64,000 nucleotides of DNA from Firmicutes bacterium AF25-13AC (GTDB taxonomy: Bacteria; Bacillota; Clostridia; Lachnospirales; Lachnospiraceae), in assembly GCA_003478935.1 (NCBI GenBank), contig QUFP01000004.1, forward strand, positions 1 to 64,000, given 5' to 3'. How positions within the stretch are numbered: position 1 is the first letter of the stretch; each line of letters begins with the position of its first letter. Below the pieces are notes generated by a model. It had not been told where the DNA came from. It did not search any database and was given only the letters and a program-made list of their open reading frames with translations. Positions 33,560 through 42,803 of the stretch are shown one piece after another. Both the position numbers and the translations under genes were made by a program.

Positions 33560-35130
33560 TACTTTGCCTCCTTGATATAAGCGCTTGTCATGCCAATTGT
33601 CCCGTCTGGTTTTTTTATCCATGCGACAACTACATTCGCCGGAGTATCTTTCTGCCCATACAGAATCATCTTTTGCACGTATCGGTCTCCGTATCCATTA
33701 TTGTCAACATGCTGTGCTGGATACTTAGTGCTTCGATAGCGTATCTCTTGTTGTAGCTTTTTCCAGTTGCTTTCGTCGTATCCTAAGCGGCTTGTAAAAG
33801 CTTTGCCTTTAGGATACCCACTTTTACTGTTTTTGTCAAACAGATACTTGGTAAATTTCGGCTCTGGTAAAATTGCATTCTCTGCGTTTGGCAGCTTTCG
33901 TTCTGGATGCTGTAAAAGTTCATTTCTTCTTTGATAATCAAGCTTTACAAAATCCCATTTTTCGGGTTTGCCATACTTCATATTCTGGAAGTCATCAAGG
34001 GTTTTAGGCGCATCATCTTTGAGAACATCTTTATAGCGCTGATACTGCTTTTTATCCGCGCTCTGGTGCTTGATTTTCTTCTCGTTAAGTTCTGCATCCG
34101 GATGCCCTCTGACTTTCTCATCATACCATTGCTTATAAGTCATGGATGCTGGAACTGTTTCTGTTCTTCCTGTCTCTGGATTTCTGGCACGTCTCGCCAT
34201 TCTCGCCAGTTCATCCTCACCTATATCGCAGATTGTTGTACTTCGGCAGTATGGATGCATTGGAGGGCAGTTCTTTCCTGGTTGCTGTTCAGATACCAGA
34301 AAGACTTTTCCATCAAGCTCCCTGCATATGTCCGAAGTTTTCAAGTCCAGCGTTGCAACAAAGCGGTACTTCTCAATCTCACATTCTTCGTAAGCCTTCA
34401 TCTCCATCTGATTTGCCAGATAGCAGCTTTCTGTTCTTACGAGTCGGCGAGCATTTTGCATCCCCTTCGCAAACTCGAACTGAACGCTTTCAGCTGCTTC
34501 TCGATTCGTCCGACCAGTGATGAAATTAACCATCAGCTCCTCTTTGAGCTTTTCTGCGAGACGATCTGTGTTGACCCAGATACGTTCTGAGTAGTTCTTT
34601 CCGTACCATTTTAGGCTCGTGGCTTTTTTGATTGCTGCGTCATCGATTAGACTAAAGCTAAAGCCTAGGCCTGTTTGCTTCTGCACTTGATAGATGGTCT
34701 TGTAATAGACATCCTCTGCAAGTCGCTGACACGCATCCTCTGCTATTTTAAGCTCTGCCTTGTATATTTGGGTCGTAATCGTGTCGATCTGATCCACAAG
34801 GCTCTGGAAGCGCTGTATGCGATGCTGATATGCTGCACTTTCAAGCTTTGCCAAAAGTTCAGCTTTTTCTTCGCCGTCTGTGGTCTGCTTGAGTTTCTCT
34901 TTCAGCTCATGAAGATCTGTAGGACTCTGCATCGTGTTGAGCAGTTGTCTGGCATCTTCGTCTGTCAGATTGTGGGCATCTCGGAAGCGTTCAAAGATCT
35001 GGTTGATCTCCTCCGCTAGATACCGGTATCCTCTCTGGTAGAGCTTCCTGATCTCCTCTGCTGTCTTCTCTGCATCTTCCATGTATCTCCACATGTTTCT
35101 TGCAGCTCTGCGCTCCCAGTAATCACTCAT
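33559..35130 (-). CDS. MuF minor head protein with C-terminal toxin-like domain
   Basis: 523 residues from the ATG at 35130 (after AGAGGA), overlapping the portal gene end. The N-terminal 310 residues are the SPP1 gp7/MuF head morphogenesis type: coiled-coil rich, FSFSLIDDAAIKKATSLKWYGKNYSERIW, NREAAESVQFEFAKGMQNARRLVRTE, and the cysteine/histidine block CPPMHPYCRSTT. A linker follows, then about 110 residues of different character (LPEPKFTKYLFDKNSKSGYPKGKAFTSRLGYDESNWKKLQQEI, PANVVVAWIKKPDGTIGMTSAYIK), resembling DUF6883 toxin-type domains. Fused toxin tails on MuF proteins are described for temperate phages. The small coupled gene behind fits an immunity protein. Target of the toxin is unknown. 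Confidence 0.82.
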   Translation of the reverse strand: MSDYWERRAARNMWRYMEDAEKTAEEIRKLYQRGYRYLAEEINQIFERFRDAHNLTDEDARQLLNTMQSPTDLHELKEKLKQTTDGEEKAELLAKLESAAYQHRIQRFQSLVDQIDTITTQIYKAELKIAEDACQRLAEDVYYKTIYQVQKQTGLGFSFSLIDDAAIKKATSLKWYGKNYSERIWVNTDRLAEKLKEELMVNFITGRTNREAAESVQFEFAKGMQNARRLVRTESCYLANQMEMKAYEECEIEKYRFVATLDLKTSDICRELDGKVFLVSEQQPGKNCPPMHPYCRSTTICDIGEDELARMARRARNPETGRTETVPASMTYKQWYDEKVRGHPDAELNEKKIKHQSADKKQYQRYKDVLKDDAPKTLDDFQNMKYGKPEKWDFVKLDYQRRNELLQHPERKLPNAENAILPEPKFTKYLFDKNSKSGYPKGKAFTSRLGYDESNWKKLQQEIRYRSTKYPAQHVDNNGYGDRYVQKMILYGQKDTPANVVVAWIKKPDGTIGMTSAYIKEAK

Positions 35131-36520
35131 CCTGTTCCTCTGCTGCATCTTCTGGTGGCGGATTATTTGCCGTGAGTCCGAACAGTTCCTGCTGGCGCTC
35201 TAAAGCTTTCTGATTTTCTTCCTCCACCGCTTTCAGCTCCTCTTCCACATTATCGACGAAAGGTACCTGTGCCAGAAGCGTTTTTGCGCTTACTTTTCCC
35301 CACAGGTTGGCCACGTACTGGCTGATCTCAAGCAGATTCTTTGGCATTGCCCTGGTGAACACCATCGTCACCAGATTCGGCTGTACTGTGATCACCTTGC
35401 TTGCCTGCAAGTGATTGCAAAAGATCCGGACACGCTTTCTCAAGCCTTTCTTGTAGTATCGCGTTTTAATCTTCGTGATATTTTCCATTCCCAGCAGTTT
35501 AAATTCTAAAGCCACGCCAGAGACGTTGCCTCCAAAATTCTCGTCAGTCATGCAGGGTATGTGTGAGAACTTGTGAATGTCCTGCTCTATTGCCTTTTTT
35601 AGAATCTCCACGCCCGCTTCATCAAATGTGCGAGTCAGATACTCAGCCTTCGCATTCTCTCCTGGCATCTCAATTAGCTTTTTCTTTTTAAGTCGTTTTT
35701 GAGCTTTTGCAAGATTACTGTCTTCTGCGTCCTCCTCATCGTCATCACTGAGAAGCGTGCCATAGAGAACCAGAATTGCGTCGATGAACTGTTCTTTGTC
35801 AGTGACTCGATCAGACATCAGCGCGTTATAAGCATCGATCAGAGGGATCTGTAGCTCAAAGTCTCCGATGCCCAGCTTGTTGTTCAAATATTCAATGACC
35901 GGCACCTCACCCTTATAGTGTGGCTCAGGCGGCTCGATCAGAGCTTGTGGTGACTCGATCTTCTGTATGTTTAGCACGTACTTGTAATTTCGAGTAAGTA
36001 CTGTAGCCACGTAGGTAATCGGGATTCGATCTGTTGAATCTTCTCGGGCGTAGTAGTAAACCGCAAAAAGCTCATTCTGCTCGATTGTATCGTCATACAC
36101 TACAAAGGTATTCTCTGGGGCCAGGTTGCGGACTGACAGGTCTGTCTCATCCGCCTTGGTATAGATATACTCGTAAGCACGTCCATATACGGATAGGTCG
36201 AGGCCGTTGTCTCCATCCGCTTCATCCGCTCCTGCTGCTTCCAGTGCATCTGTGAGAAGTGTGATATCCTCCTTGGATTTATACACAACCGGGTTGCCGA
36301 TGAAGTATGCAGACGCTGTATCGCTGATGTCCTTTGCGTGGTTGCATACCAACTTGTTTTCTCGATCTTCAGCCAAGATCTTATGCTTGCCTTCATAGTA
36401 CTTTTTCTTTTCCTTAAGTTGATCGACCCCGCTTGCATGTTTCTGTATCAGATGCAAGATTGCGAGCTTATCCGGGTTCGTTTCGTCCCATCTGCTGGCA
36501 GGCATCGTAAATACATGCAT
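35123..36520 (-). CDS. Phage portal protein, SPP1 type
   Basis: Dodecameric DNA gateway of the head. 465 residues. KHASGVDQLKEKKKYYEGKHKILAED, NPVVYKSKEDITLL, GRAYEYIYT, PVIEYLNNKLGIGDFELQIPLIDAYNALMSDRVTDKEQFIDAILVLYG and GNVSGVALEFKLLGMENITK are the blocks of SPP1-like portals. GGAGGTGA stands before the ATG. It lies between large terminase and MuF genes. The C-terminus is acidic (DAAEEQDE). Confidence 0.94.
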   Translation of the reverse strand: MHVFTMPASRWDETNPDKLAILHLIQKHASGVDQLKEKKKYYEGKHKILAEDRENKLVCNHAKDISDTASAYFIGNPVVYKSKEDITLLTDALEAAGADEADGDNGLDLSVYGRAYEYIYTKADETDLSVRNLAPENTFVVYDDTIEQNELFAVYYYAREDSTDRIPITYVATVLTRNYKYVLNIQKIESPQALIEPPEPHYKGEVPVIEYLNNKLGIGDFELQIPLIDAYNALMSDRVTDKEQFIDAILVLYGTLLSDDDEEDAEDSNLAKAQKRLKKKKLIEMPGENAKAEYLTRTFDEAGVEILKKAIEQDIHKFSHIPCMTDENFGGNVSGVALEFKLLGMENITKIKTRYYKKGLRKRVRIFCNHLQASKVITVQPNLVTMVFTRAMPKNLLEISQYVANLWGKVSAKTLLAQVPFVDNVEEELKAVEEENQKALERQQELFGLTANNPPPEDAAEEQDE

Positions 36521-36526
36521 TTTCTA

Positions 36527-37816
36527 TCACCTCCTCGCAACCTTTACGGTCGCTAATCTATTTCCAAGTATCGTTGCCACAAAGTATCTCAGTGCGTCCA
36601 TTGCATGGTCTTTTTGCTTCACCGGCTTATCCTCGCCCCTCTGCGCGGCTTTTTCGTCCCACACGTAAGAAGCAAATTCCTTTTGCGTGTTGACGCAGGC
36701 TGAGGAGAACTTGATCTTGTCCTGATTAAGCATCGTGCCAACCATGCGGATGCCATCCTCTACATCGTTCTTGGCCTTTAGCACCTTATATCCTCGCTTC
36801 CTCAACTCTGCAATGAAAGATGCTGCCGCAGGGTCTACGATCAGTGCCTTTACTTTTGTTTCGTCCAGCCACGCTTCCAGATCATCTGCATATTCTGCAT
36901 CAGTTTTCTGTTTTCCCTCGTCACGGCCTGAGTAGTAGTACTCGCGTATACAGTACCATGCGCCATCTATTCCCTTATTCCACAGAAGAAAAGCGGTGGC
37001 ATTTTGCGTACCGTAATCGATACTGACATACCTATTGCCATCGATCAGGAGCTGAAAGAACTCCTTGATCTTCAATACATGCCGATGCTCATCAAACATG
37101 TCGTAGATGATGCCCTCTGCCATGCACCATAAGCCTTCAATGTAGCGCTTATAGAAAACTCCAGTGTACATGCTGCGGTATCGTGCTTTGATCTGCTCCG
37201 ATAGGGACAAGTTATCGTCCATCGTGAAATGAAGATATAATAAATGCTTGTCTTTCCGCTTGTCGATCCACTCAGTCTTAAACCAGTGATAGGGACCATC
37301 CGGGTTGCAGTTGAACCAGTACTTGCTACCATCAACAGAGCAGCGGCCGGTCGCTTGGTTTACGAAGCTCTCTGGCATCAATGCTACCTCGTCGAAGAAC
37401 ACACCTGCCAGCGTGAGACCTTGGATGAGATCCTGTGAACGCTCGTCTTTTCCACCGAAGATGTAGAAAAAATTCTCGGTCTCGCCAAGCGTGATGACAA
37501 CCAAATTATCAGCTCTATGGTCTTCGACATGGTATCCACGAGACTTGAGCATCAACTTTAACCAGAACAACACGTTACGTCGGAAGGAGCCTATCGTCTT
37601 TCCACACATCGCGAAGTTTTGTCCGTTGAAACTGCTCATCGCCCACATAACGAAAGATAGTGACATGCTCACCGTCTTTCCAGATCGAATCGCGCCGTCT
37701 GCGATGATACCCTCTGCATCTTTTACTGGTGATGTCGAACACCACCAGTTCAGCACCTTCCTCTGCTTCTGTGAGAACGGTTGGAACTTAAAGAACTGTT
37801 TAACTTTCTTCCTCAT
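36527..37816 (-). CDS. terL: Terminase large subunit (PBSX type)
   Basis: ATP-driven packaging motor and nuclease. 429 residues from the ATG at 37816, with GGAGG 9 bases upstream; an earlier TTG in phase is less likely. ATPase: Walker A in DGAIRSGKTVS, Walker B in GVFFDEVAL. Nuclease: SIDYGTQNATAFLLW and ALIVDPAAASFI, then DHAMDALRYFV with the last acidic residues. Follows the small subunit and precedes the portal gene, the standard order. Confidence 0.95.
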   Translation of the reverse strand: MRKKVKQFFKFQPFSQKQRKVLNWWCSTSPVKDAEGIIADGAIRSGKTVSMSLSFVMWAMSSFNGQNFAMCGKTIGSFRRNVLFWLKLMLKSRGYHVEDHRADNLVVITLGETENFFYIFGGKDERSQDLIQGLTLAGVFFDEVALMPESFVNQATGRCSVDGSKYWFNCNPDGPYHWFKTEWIDKRKDKHLLYLHFTMDDNLSLSEQIKARYRSMYTGVFYKRYIEGLWCMAEGIIYDMFDEHRHVLKIKEFFQLLIDGNRYVSIDYGTQNATAFLLWNKGIDGAWYCIREYYYSGRDEGKQKTDAEYADDLEAWLDETKVKALIVDPAAASFIAELRKRGYKVLKAKNDVEDGIRMVGTMLNQDKIKFSSACVNTQKEFASYVWDEKAAQRGEDKPVKQKDHAMDALRYFVATILGNRLATVKVARR

Positions 37817-38696
37817 CCGCCCAATCCTCCGCAGCTGTACCTTCAAGCGCCTTTAAGAATCCATCATCGACCGTCTCCTCTTGTTCCTCATCGTCTCTGG
37901 TCAAACGGTGTGTCTGTGCCTTGATCTGCTCAATTCGAGCGCGCTGTTCCTCGGTGGCCAAGTCCATGTGGTTGGCTAGCCAATCTAAGGCTTTCATGCG
38001 GTCGGCCAACTTGATACTGTCTCCGTTTTTCCCTTTTTTCACTTCCGCCAGGAGCGTGCCATCTATCTCCGATGAGCTCTTGAACCGGACGACGTTCTCT
38101 TTCTGTGTGAGTGTTACTTTTTTTCCTGTGTTCGGGTCTTTAACCTTAATCGGCCCATACAAGCCCATCACTGGGGTTTCTTCCACGCCAAATTCCACAT
38201 AATCCGTGAGGTCAGCAAAGGCGATATCTATATATTTCTGGAAGATATCATGCTCGTCCAAAAGCTCCCGGTTCAAGCGGTTCTGCTTGAGCTGTTGTAT
38301 TGCTTTTTTAATACAAGGTTTTACAAGGAGTTTATATCCCTCTGCGTTAGCCACATCATAGCTACACCGGTACGCTTTTTGATAAGCTTTGGTTGCGCTA
38401 AACGAGCGAATGTAGTACATGCAAAAAAGCCGCTGTTTTTCAGACAATTCCGCCGTTTCGTCCAAATACTCGGATTCTTGTTTAATCGTTTCTTGTTCCG
38501 CCCTTTTTGAGAGCTTCTTTTCTTTTGCAACGTTGCATTCTTTTTTTTGCAACGTTGCGTTTCCCCAATATCGCTTTTTCCAGCTTCTAATTGTACCTTC
38601 CGGGACTCCGAGCTGATCAGCGATATCTATCAACTTTTCCCCCGCATCATACAGCTTTTTGGCTTGCTCGATACGCGGGTCCAGAGTCCTTGCCAA
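37800..38696 (-). CDS. terS: Terminase small subunit
   Basis: Recognises phage DNA for packaging. About 298 residues from a TTG at 38696, 8 bases after AGAGGAG; the longer in-phase reading crosses a terminator hairpin (38718-38749). N-terminal helix-turn-helix (KKLYDAGEKLIDIADQLGVPEGTIRSWKKRYWG), then Terminase_2-type LSEKQRLFCMYYIRSFSATKAYQKAY, AEGYKLLVKPCIKKAI and DRMKALDWLANHMDL. Overlaps the large subunit gene. Confidence 0.9.
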   Translation of the reverse strand: MARTLDPRIEQAKKLYDAGEKLIDIADQLGVPEGTIRSWKKRYWGNATLQKKECNVAKEKKLSKRAEQETIKQESEYLDETAELSEKQRLFCMYYIRSFSATKAYQKAYRCSYDVANAEGYKLLVKPCIKKAIQQLKQNRLNRELLDEHDIFQKYIDIAFADLTDYVEFGVEETPVMGLYGPIKVKDPNTGKKVTLTQKENVVRFKSSSEIDGTLLAEVKKGKNGDSIKLADRMKALDWLANHMDLATEEQRARIEQIKAQTHRLTRDDEEQEETVDDGFLKALEGTAAEDWADEEES

Positions 38697-38717
38697 GTTA
38701 TCAACTCCTCTTTTCCA

Positions 38718-38749
38718 CAAACAAAAGCCGCCAGCGATGTGCTGACGGC
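38718..38749 (-). terminator. Terminator between the late-gene regulator and terminase genes
   Basis: Stem GCCG-CAGC/GCTG-CGGC (one mismatch) with a 5-base loop, followed on the minus strand by TTTTGTTTG. It would separate early transcripts from the packaging operon and could be an antitermination point for late expression. Confidence 0.72.
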
Positions 38750-38806
38750 CTACCTTAGGGAAGAACACTACCCGATGTGTTCAAGATCCTATGATCTCTA
38801 TTGTTA

Positions 38807-39241
38807 TTATAAATGTGATTTTTGTGATTTGTGTGAAACTTTCAAAAAAGCATCAATTTTTTTGCTGACGCCACTTCTTTCAATGTTCATCTTTCGTGCA
38901 ACCTTCTCCTGAGTCAGCCCCTCTAAGAAATACATCTGAAAAATTCTCCGTGTTCTGCTATCCCTAATCCCGAAGATCCATTCCTCAATGCTATCCTGTT
39001 CAGCTTCAAGTTTCTCAATCTGGGTCTCATACCGCTTACGACGTTTTGCTCCAAGCTCATAATCATGACCCACGATTGCTTGTGTCCTCGGATACCCTTT
39101 ACGGTAATCAAAGATCACATCGTTTCCGATCAGACTGTCACCTTCCCCCAGATGCTCAAGTTTGTACTTAAGTTCCTTGATCTCGTCTCGATTGCTCCGG
39201 TACGCTTCCAGGCGCTCCCGTGTCATGCCTTCTGTTTCCAT
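38807..39241 (-). CDS. Sigma-70-like phage late-transcription regulator (DUF1492/RinA-like)
   Basis: 144 residues from the ATG at 39241, 8 bases after GGAGG. N-terminal coiled coil (LEAYRSNRDEIKELKYKLEHL), a second coil (ETQIEKLEAEQDSIEEWIFGI), and a C-terminal sigma region-4-like helix-turn-helix (FLEGLTQEKVARKMNIERSGVSKKIDAFL). Proteins of this type sit just before terminase genes in Firmicutes phages and switch on late genes. The terminator directly downstream fits a role as late activator or antiterminator. Confidence 0.85.
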   Translation of the reverse strand: METEGMTRERLEAYRSNRDEIKELKYKLEHLGEGDSLIGNDVIFDYRKGYPRTQAIVGHDYELGAKRRKRYETQIEKLEAEQDSIEEWIFGIRDSRTRRIFQMYFLEGLTQEKVARKMNIERSGVSKKIDAFLKVSHKSQKSHL

Positions 39242-39271
39242 CAGTATCACCTCCTCTCACCTTACTCCAAG

Positions 39272-39427
39272 CTACTCTTCGGTGTCTTCTGGGCTAACAA
39301 TCTCCGCCGCAGTTGGCACAGCGTTGAGCACATCTCTAAACATCTTGTATGTCGACTTGTATTCTGGATGTTCCTGTTCAGCCTTGTCAACTACAGAGAG
39401 TATAAGATCTGCATCAATTAGTCTCAT
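39272..39427 (-). CDS. Small phage protein (MRLIDAD type)
   Basis: 51 residues with GGAGG 9 bases before the ATG, overlapping the end of the previous gene by 4 bases. It begins MRLIDADLILSVVDKAEQ and has VPTAAEIVSPEDTEE at the end, a very common small-protein layout in Firmicutes phages. Function unknown. Confidence 0.75.
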   Translation of the reverse strand: MRLIDADLILSVVDKAEQEHPEYKSTYKMFRDVLNAVPTAAEIVSPEDTEE

Positions 39428-39876
39428 AATCGCTTACCTCCGTTTCTTCGATACGGCTCTGGCAGAGGCATCCATGCCACAACATCGCGAACCGGTAATG
39501 TACGACACTCAAAATATGCATCTCCAAACACCCTGATGTAATGAGCGATCATCATACCACCGCTTCTTGTCTGTACCAGATATCCTGTGCAATGATCAAT
39601 GCTTATGTCATGCAGATCTTCCACATCAGGGATCTGATCACTCACTGGTATCCAGTGCATCTTGGCCTTCTCCAGTTCCTCACACTTCTCGTCACACATG
39701 TCACTGATCTGATCCGGACTGAATCCAGTATTCTCGTACTCCATAAGCTTCCACAATGCGCCGTAGATCTTTTCCCACATTTCATCCGTAATAATCTGCC
39801 CTGCATACAGTGATTTCCATGCAACACCGCTTAAAGCCCAATTACCTTGACTATCAGTTTCTGTTAATCTACTCAT
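39424..39876 (-). CDS. DUF551-like phage protein
   Basis: 150 residues from the ATG at 39876 after GGAGGAG. The C-terminal half holds the DUF551 pattern (MHWIPVSDQIPDVEDLHDISI...VVAWMPLPEPYR), N-terminal half WALSGVAWKSLYAGQIITDEMWEKIYGALWKLMEYENTG. Common among phage early genes; function unknown. Confidence 0.82.
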   Translation of the reverse strand: MSRLTETDSQGNWALSGVAWKSLYAGQIITDEMWEKIYGALWKLMEYENTGFSPDQISDMCDEKCEELEKAKMHWIPVSDQIPDVEDLHDISIDHCTGYLVQTRSGGMMIAHYIRVFGDAYFECRTLPVRDVVAWMPLPEPYRRNGGKRL

Positions 39877-40082
39877 CTTGTTCTCCTCCACCAACGTGCT
39901 TTACTTCTTGGCCGCTGCTTAATGCTCGCTAAAAAGCCTGCATATGTACGACAATTATTCTCTACCAACCTGCATTCCGTGTGCTTGATCATATTGTGAA
40001 TCATCTTCTGCATCCGATCAGCTTCGACCGGATTATAACCATAGAGCTGCTTATATGTTTTCTTTCGTCTTCTTTGATTCAT
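39873..40082 (-). CDS. Hypothetical basic phage protein
   Basis: 69 residues, very basic (MNQRRRKKTYKQLYGYNP, ending RSKARWWRRTR), with a GAGGAAG ribosome site and overlaps with both neighbours. Possibly nucleic-acid binding by its charge. No family recognised. Confidence 0.65.
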   Translation of the reverse strand: MNQRRRKKTYKQLYGYNPVEADRMQKMIHNMIKHTECRLVENNCRTYAGFLASIKQRPRSKARWWRRTR

Positions 40083-40869
40083 ACTCTTCCTCCATCATCT
40101 CGCATTTCTTCGCCTGATATCGGAAAGTCGAATAACCCAAACCACTTTCCTGTACAGCGGCATAAGTTGAAATTTCTCCATTTTTCCAGCGCTTATATGC
40201 ACGTTTAAATCTTTCCGATAGCGGTTTTATATTCTTTTTCTGCTTATGTGTTTCACCTCGTTCTTTCAACATTTCCTTTACATAACTTGCAAATGTCATC
40301 TCGCTGACTCCAAGTTCCTCTGCTCCTGCAACAGCTGTAATCTCTCCATCTCTCCACTTGATATAAAGTTCCTCTGGAAGCACTGCTTTTCTTCTACACG
40401 CCCGATTGCGCCGCGTTACATTTTTCACCGTTTCATGGTTTGTGTTTTTTTCCTCTACCTGCAGCACTTTCCAATGCATCCAATTTTTATACATTGGGCG
40501 ACGTTCATATCTTGTTTCATGCAGCGCACTTTCTGCCATCTTCGTTCTTGCCTCTGCCTGACGCATTGCTTCTTGAGATGTTTGAAACACGTCTCTTCCA
40601 AAATCGACATCCTTCCAGTAGAACTTTCTGTTACCCTCTGTAACTGCTCCGACTTCTCTTTTGAACACTTCACTTGCCCATCCTGTCAATACGCTTCCTT
40701 TACGGGATTTCCAGATATACGGCTCCGTAATTACAGATTCTACAACTTCAAGTCCCCAGTTCTTGAAGCCTTCAAGGTTCTTTTTCCTCAGTTCGTAATC
40801 AGTCAAGTGAAACTCACTTACATGATACACATGATCACCAATCTTTGGTGTCCACTTCTGTTCATTCAT
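40051..40869 (-). CDS. Phage protein with two C-terminal helix-turn-helix repeats
   Basis: 272 residues. The first 110 residues (KIGDHVYHVSEFHLTDYELRKKN, YERRPMYKNWMHWKVLQVEE) have no family I recognise. The second half has two similar units about 60 residues apart: KWRDGEITAVAGAEELGVSEMTFASYV and RWKNGEISTYAAVQESGLGYSTFRYQ, each like a small recombinase/Myb-type helix-turn-helix. It may bind DNA in early regulation. GGAGGG precedes the start. Confidence 0.7.
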   Translation of the reverse strand: MNEQKWTPKIGDHVYHVSEFHLTDYELRKKNLEGFKNWGLEVVESVITEPYIWKSRKGSVLTGWASEVFKREVGAVTEGNRKFYWKDVDFGRDVFQTSQEAMRQAEARTKMAESALHETRYERRPMYKNWMHWKVLQVEEKNTNHETVKNVTRRNRACRRKAVLPEELYIKWRDGEITAVAGAEELGVSEMTFASYVKEMLKERGETHKQKKNIKPLSERFKRAYKRWKNGEISTYAAVQESGLGYSTFRYQAKKCEMMEEEYESKKTKENI

Positions 40870-40898
40870 TGTTACCCTCCAATTTGTTTATACTAATC

Positions 40899-41201
40899 TT
40901 ATTCTTCATCCAAATAGTTGCGGCCAAAGACCTCCATAAAATATCCTCTGCTGCCCCAGTGAGCCTCGAACGCTCTCTGAGCATCTTCATGCAAAATCTG
41001 GCGATTCTCACTACCGTTTTTACTATCGTGAACCGCATTAGGGCCTGTCCGGTGACACGGAATACACAAATATACTTTTAGCCCATAATGCTCAGATAGC
41101 TTACGGTTGGGGCCTCCGAAACAATGATGTTCCTCTGTCTGACCAACATACCCACACAGATAGCACTCTCCTTTACGTGTCATCATCCTTGTTTTTGCCA
41201 T
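40899..41201 (-). CDS. HNH-like zinc protein of phage
   Basis: 100 residues from the ATG at 41201 after GGGAGG. Two Cys pairs and His residues: ECYLCGYVGQTEEHHCFGGPNRKLSEHYGLKVYLCIPCHRTGPNAVHDS. This is the pattern of small phage HNH-like/DUF968-like proteins. It may be a nuclease; catalytic activity is unproven. Confidence 0.75.
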   Translation of the reverse strand: MAKTRMMTRKGECYLCGYVGQTEEHHCFGGPNRKLSEHYGLKVYLCIPCHRTGPNAVHDSKNGSENRQILHEDAQRAFEAHWGSRGYFMEVFGRNYLDEE

Positions 41202-41505
41202 TTTCCCCTCCCATTTTTGTGTCACATTGTGACACAATCTTCATTTTCAAGCGCTGACCACATCTTCTACAAAAATTATCTGAAAATCTGATATTCGTTC
41301 CGCAATCTGGGCAATGTGCTCTATTCTTTTCCATTCTTGCATCTTTTGCGATTACTTTACTCAATGCATACTTTCTCACCTTGTAACTTTCTAACTGCAT
41401 TTTGGCAAATGGTGCATCATATGTTTTTGAAGCTGCTACTCTTTCTGTAGCTTTTTCCAATCTTTCATTGAATGAAAGTTCCTGGATGAGTCGTTCTTGT
41501 CTCAT
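41173..41505 (-). CDS. Zinc-ribbon phage protein
   Basis: 110 residues. N-terminal helical part, then a C-terminal four-cysteine zinc ribbon (HCPDCGTNIRFSDNFCRRCGQRL). It overlaps the HNH-like gene by 29 bases. Function unknown; zinc ribbons of this kind are common in phage accessory proteins. Confidence 0.7.
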   Translation of the reverse strand: MRQERLIQELSFNERLEKATERVAASKTYDAPFAKMQLESYKVRKYALSKVIAKDARMEKNRAHCPDCGTNIRFSDNFCRRCGQRLKMKIVSQCDTKMGGENGKNKDDDT

Positions 41506-41508
41506 ATC

Positions 41509-42789
41509 CTATTCCTCCCTTGCGCAAGTGATTCCCCCGATGCCCAGAATGCAGTAACCCTCTTGCAGGCCCTCATAATCTTCCAACATGTACTTTACTA
41601 CACAGCGGATCACGTTTCCGGTCGCCTTTCCGCTCGCAAACTCGTGCATCTCTAATACATCTCCCACTCTGTAATTTCTATCGTTCTTTCTTAACTCAAA
41701 CGTCTTTTTTCGCGTTATGATGTCGTTATAATACGTCGTTGCCAATTTCAGATAATGCGTTTTCGGTTTCAATTCCGCGTGCGGTTCTGTGTCGCTTTCC
41801 ACAGCTTTCTGAGCTACCTGCATGTTTTCGTAGACTTCTCCGGTCAATCCATCTACAATGCGTGGCTGCACATTTTCTTTTGGTTCTGGCCGTGTTTCCT
41901 CTGCTTTCTGTGTTTTATCCCTGAACGCATTACACTTTACCGTCGTTGATGACTTCTGATAGCAGCCATCCCAATTCTTGCATTGATAACAAATGCTTTC
42001 GATGTTCATGGGCTGAACTTCATGCTGTTCTTCTGTCTGTTCCTCTGCCTCCTGTGTTGGCTGTACCACCTCTCGTGCCTGAGCACTATTGATGGTTCCA
42101 GTCTCCTTATATACCTGAAGCACTTCCCTCTGCGCTGCATCATCCATCTTCGCAATGGTATATGCCGCCGAAAAGTTTATCTTTTCATCCCTCAATGCTT
42201 CATACAGTTCTCTATTAAGCCGATTCGCAATCGTCTCCATCTGGCCAACCTTTGCTGCACTGTAGCTTAAAATCGATGCAATTGTGTCCCGAAGTCTTCC
42301 ATCCTGTAAATCATAACCTTTTAACGACTCTTTGTTCTTTTTCATCTCCTGAAGTGTTTCCTTCAGGCGCTTCTCTTCCTCAATCTGCTCCCAGACGGTC
42401 TTCACCCTCTGCCTATTGCACATGATGATTTCAATCATCTCCATGTGCTCATTCTCCGCCGTTCGGATCTGACATGTTGCTGTCGAGAACTCCGTGTAAC
42501 CTTGCTTCTGCAATAGACGCAGGGCGCGCCATCGACGCTCCCCACCCAGCAATTTATAGCTGCCTTTCTCCGTTGGTGCATACGTCACCGTAAGGTTTTC
42601 CAACAAACCAACCGCCTTGATATCCGCCGCCAACGCTTCAATATCTTGCATCGAATAAAAATTATGCCCATTGGGATAAATGTCTGTTATATCAATATCT
42701 TTCGTTCGGAAGCGACCGCATGGCTTCTCCTCTGCCTGTTGGCGCGTAGTTCGATTGAGGGCGTTCAGCACGCTGTATCCTCCTGCCAT
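41509..42789 (-). CDS. ParB-like protein fused to a DUF3850-type domain
   Basis: 426 residues. N-terminal ParB/Srx domain (DIDITDIYPNGHNFYSMQDIEALAADIKAVGLLENLTVTY, LLGGERRWRALRLL, EIIMCNRQRV) followed by a helix-turn-helix region (LRDTIASILSYSAAKVGQMETIANRLN). A central cysteine cluster (ICYQCKNWDGCYQK) and a C-terminal DUF3850/ASCH-like domain (THYLKLATTYYNDIITRKKTFELRKNDRNYRVGDVLEMHEF). Paired with ParA next to it: either partition of extrachromosomal phage DNA or replication control. The fusion of ParB with DUF3850 is notable. Confidence 0.85.
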   Translation of the reverse strand: MAGGYSVLNALNRTTRQQAEEKPCGRFRTKDIDITDIYPNGHNFYSMQDIEALAADIKAVGLLENLTVTYAPTEKGSYKLLGGERRWRALRLLQKQGYTEFSTATCQIRTAENEHMEMIEIIMCNRQRVKTVWEQIEEEKRLKETLQEMKKNKESLKGYDLQDGRLRDTIASILSYSAAKVGQMETIANRLNRELYEALRDEKINFSAAYTIAKMDDAAQREVLQVYKETGTINSAQAREVVQPTQEAEEQTEEQHEVQPMNIESICYQCKNWDGCYQKSSTTVKCNAFRDKTQKAEETRPEPKENVQPRIVDGLTGEVYENMQVAQKAVESDTEPHAELKPKTHYLKLATTYYNDIITRKKTFELRKNDRNYRVGDVLEMHEFASGKATGNVIRCVVKYMLEDYEGLQEGYCILGIGGITCAREE

Positions 42790-42803
42790 TATTCTGCTCC
42801 TTT

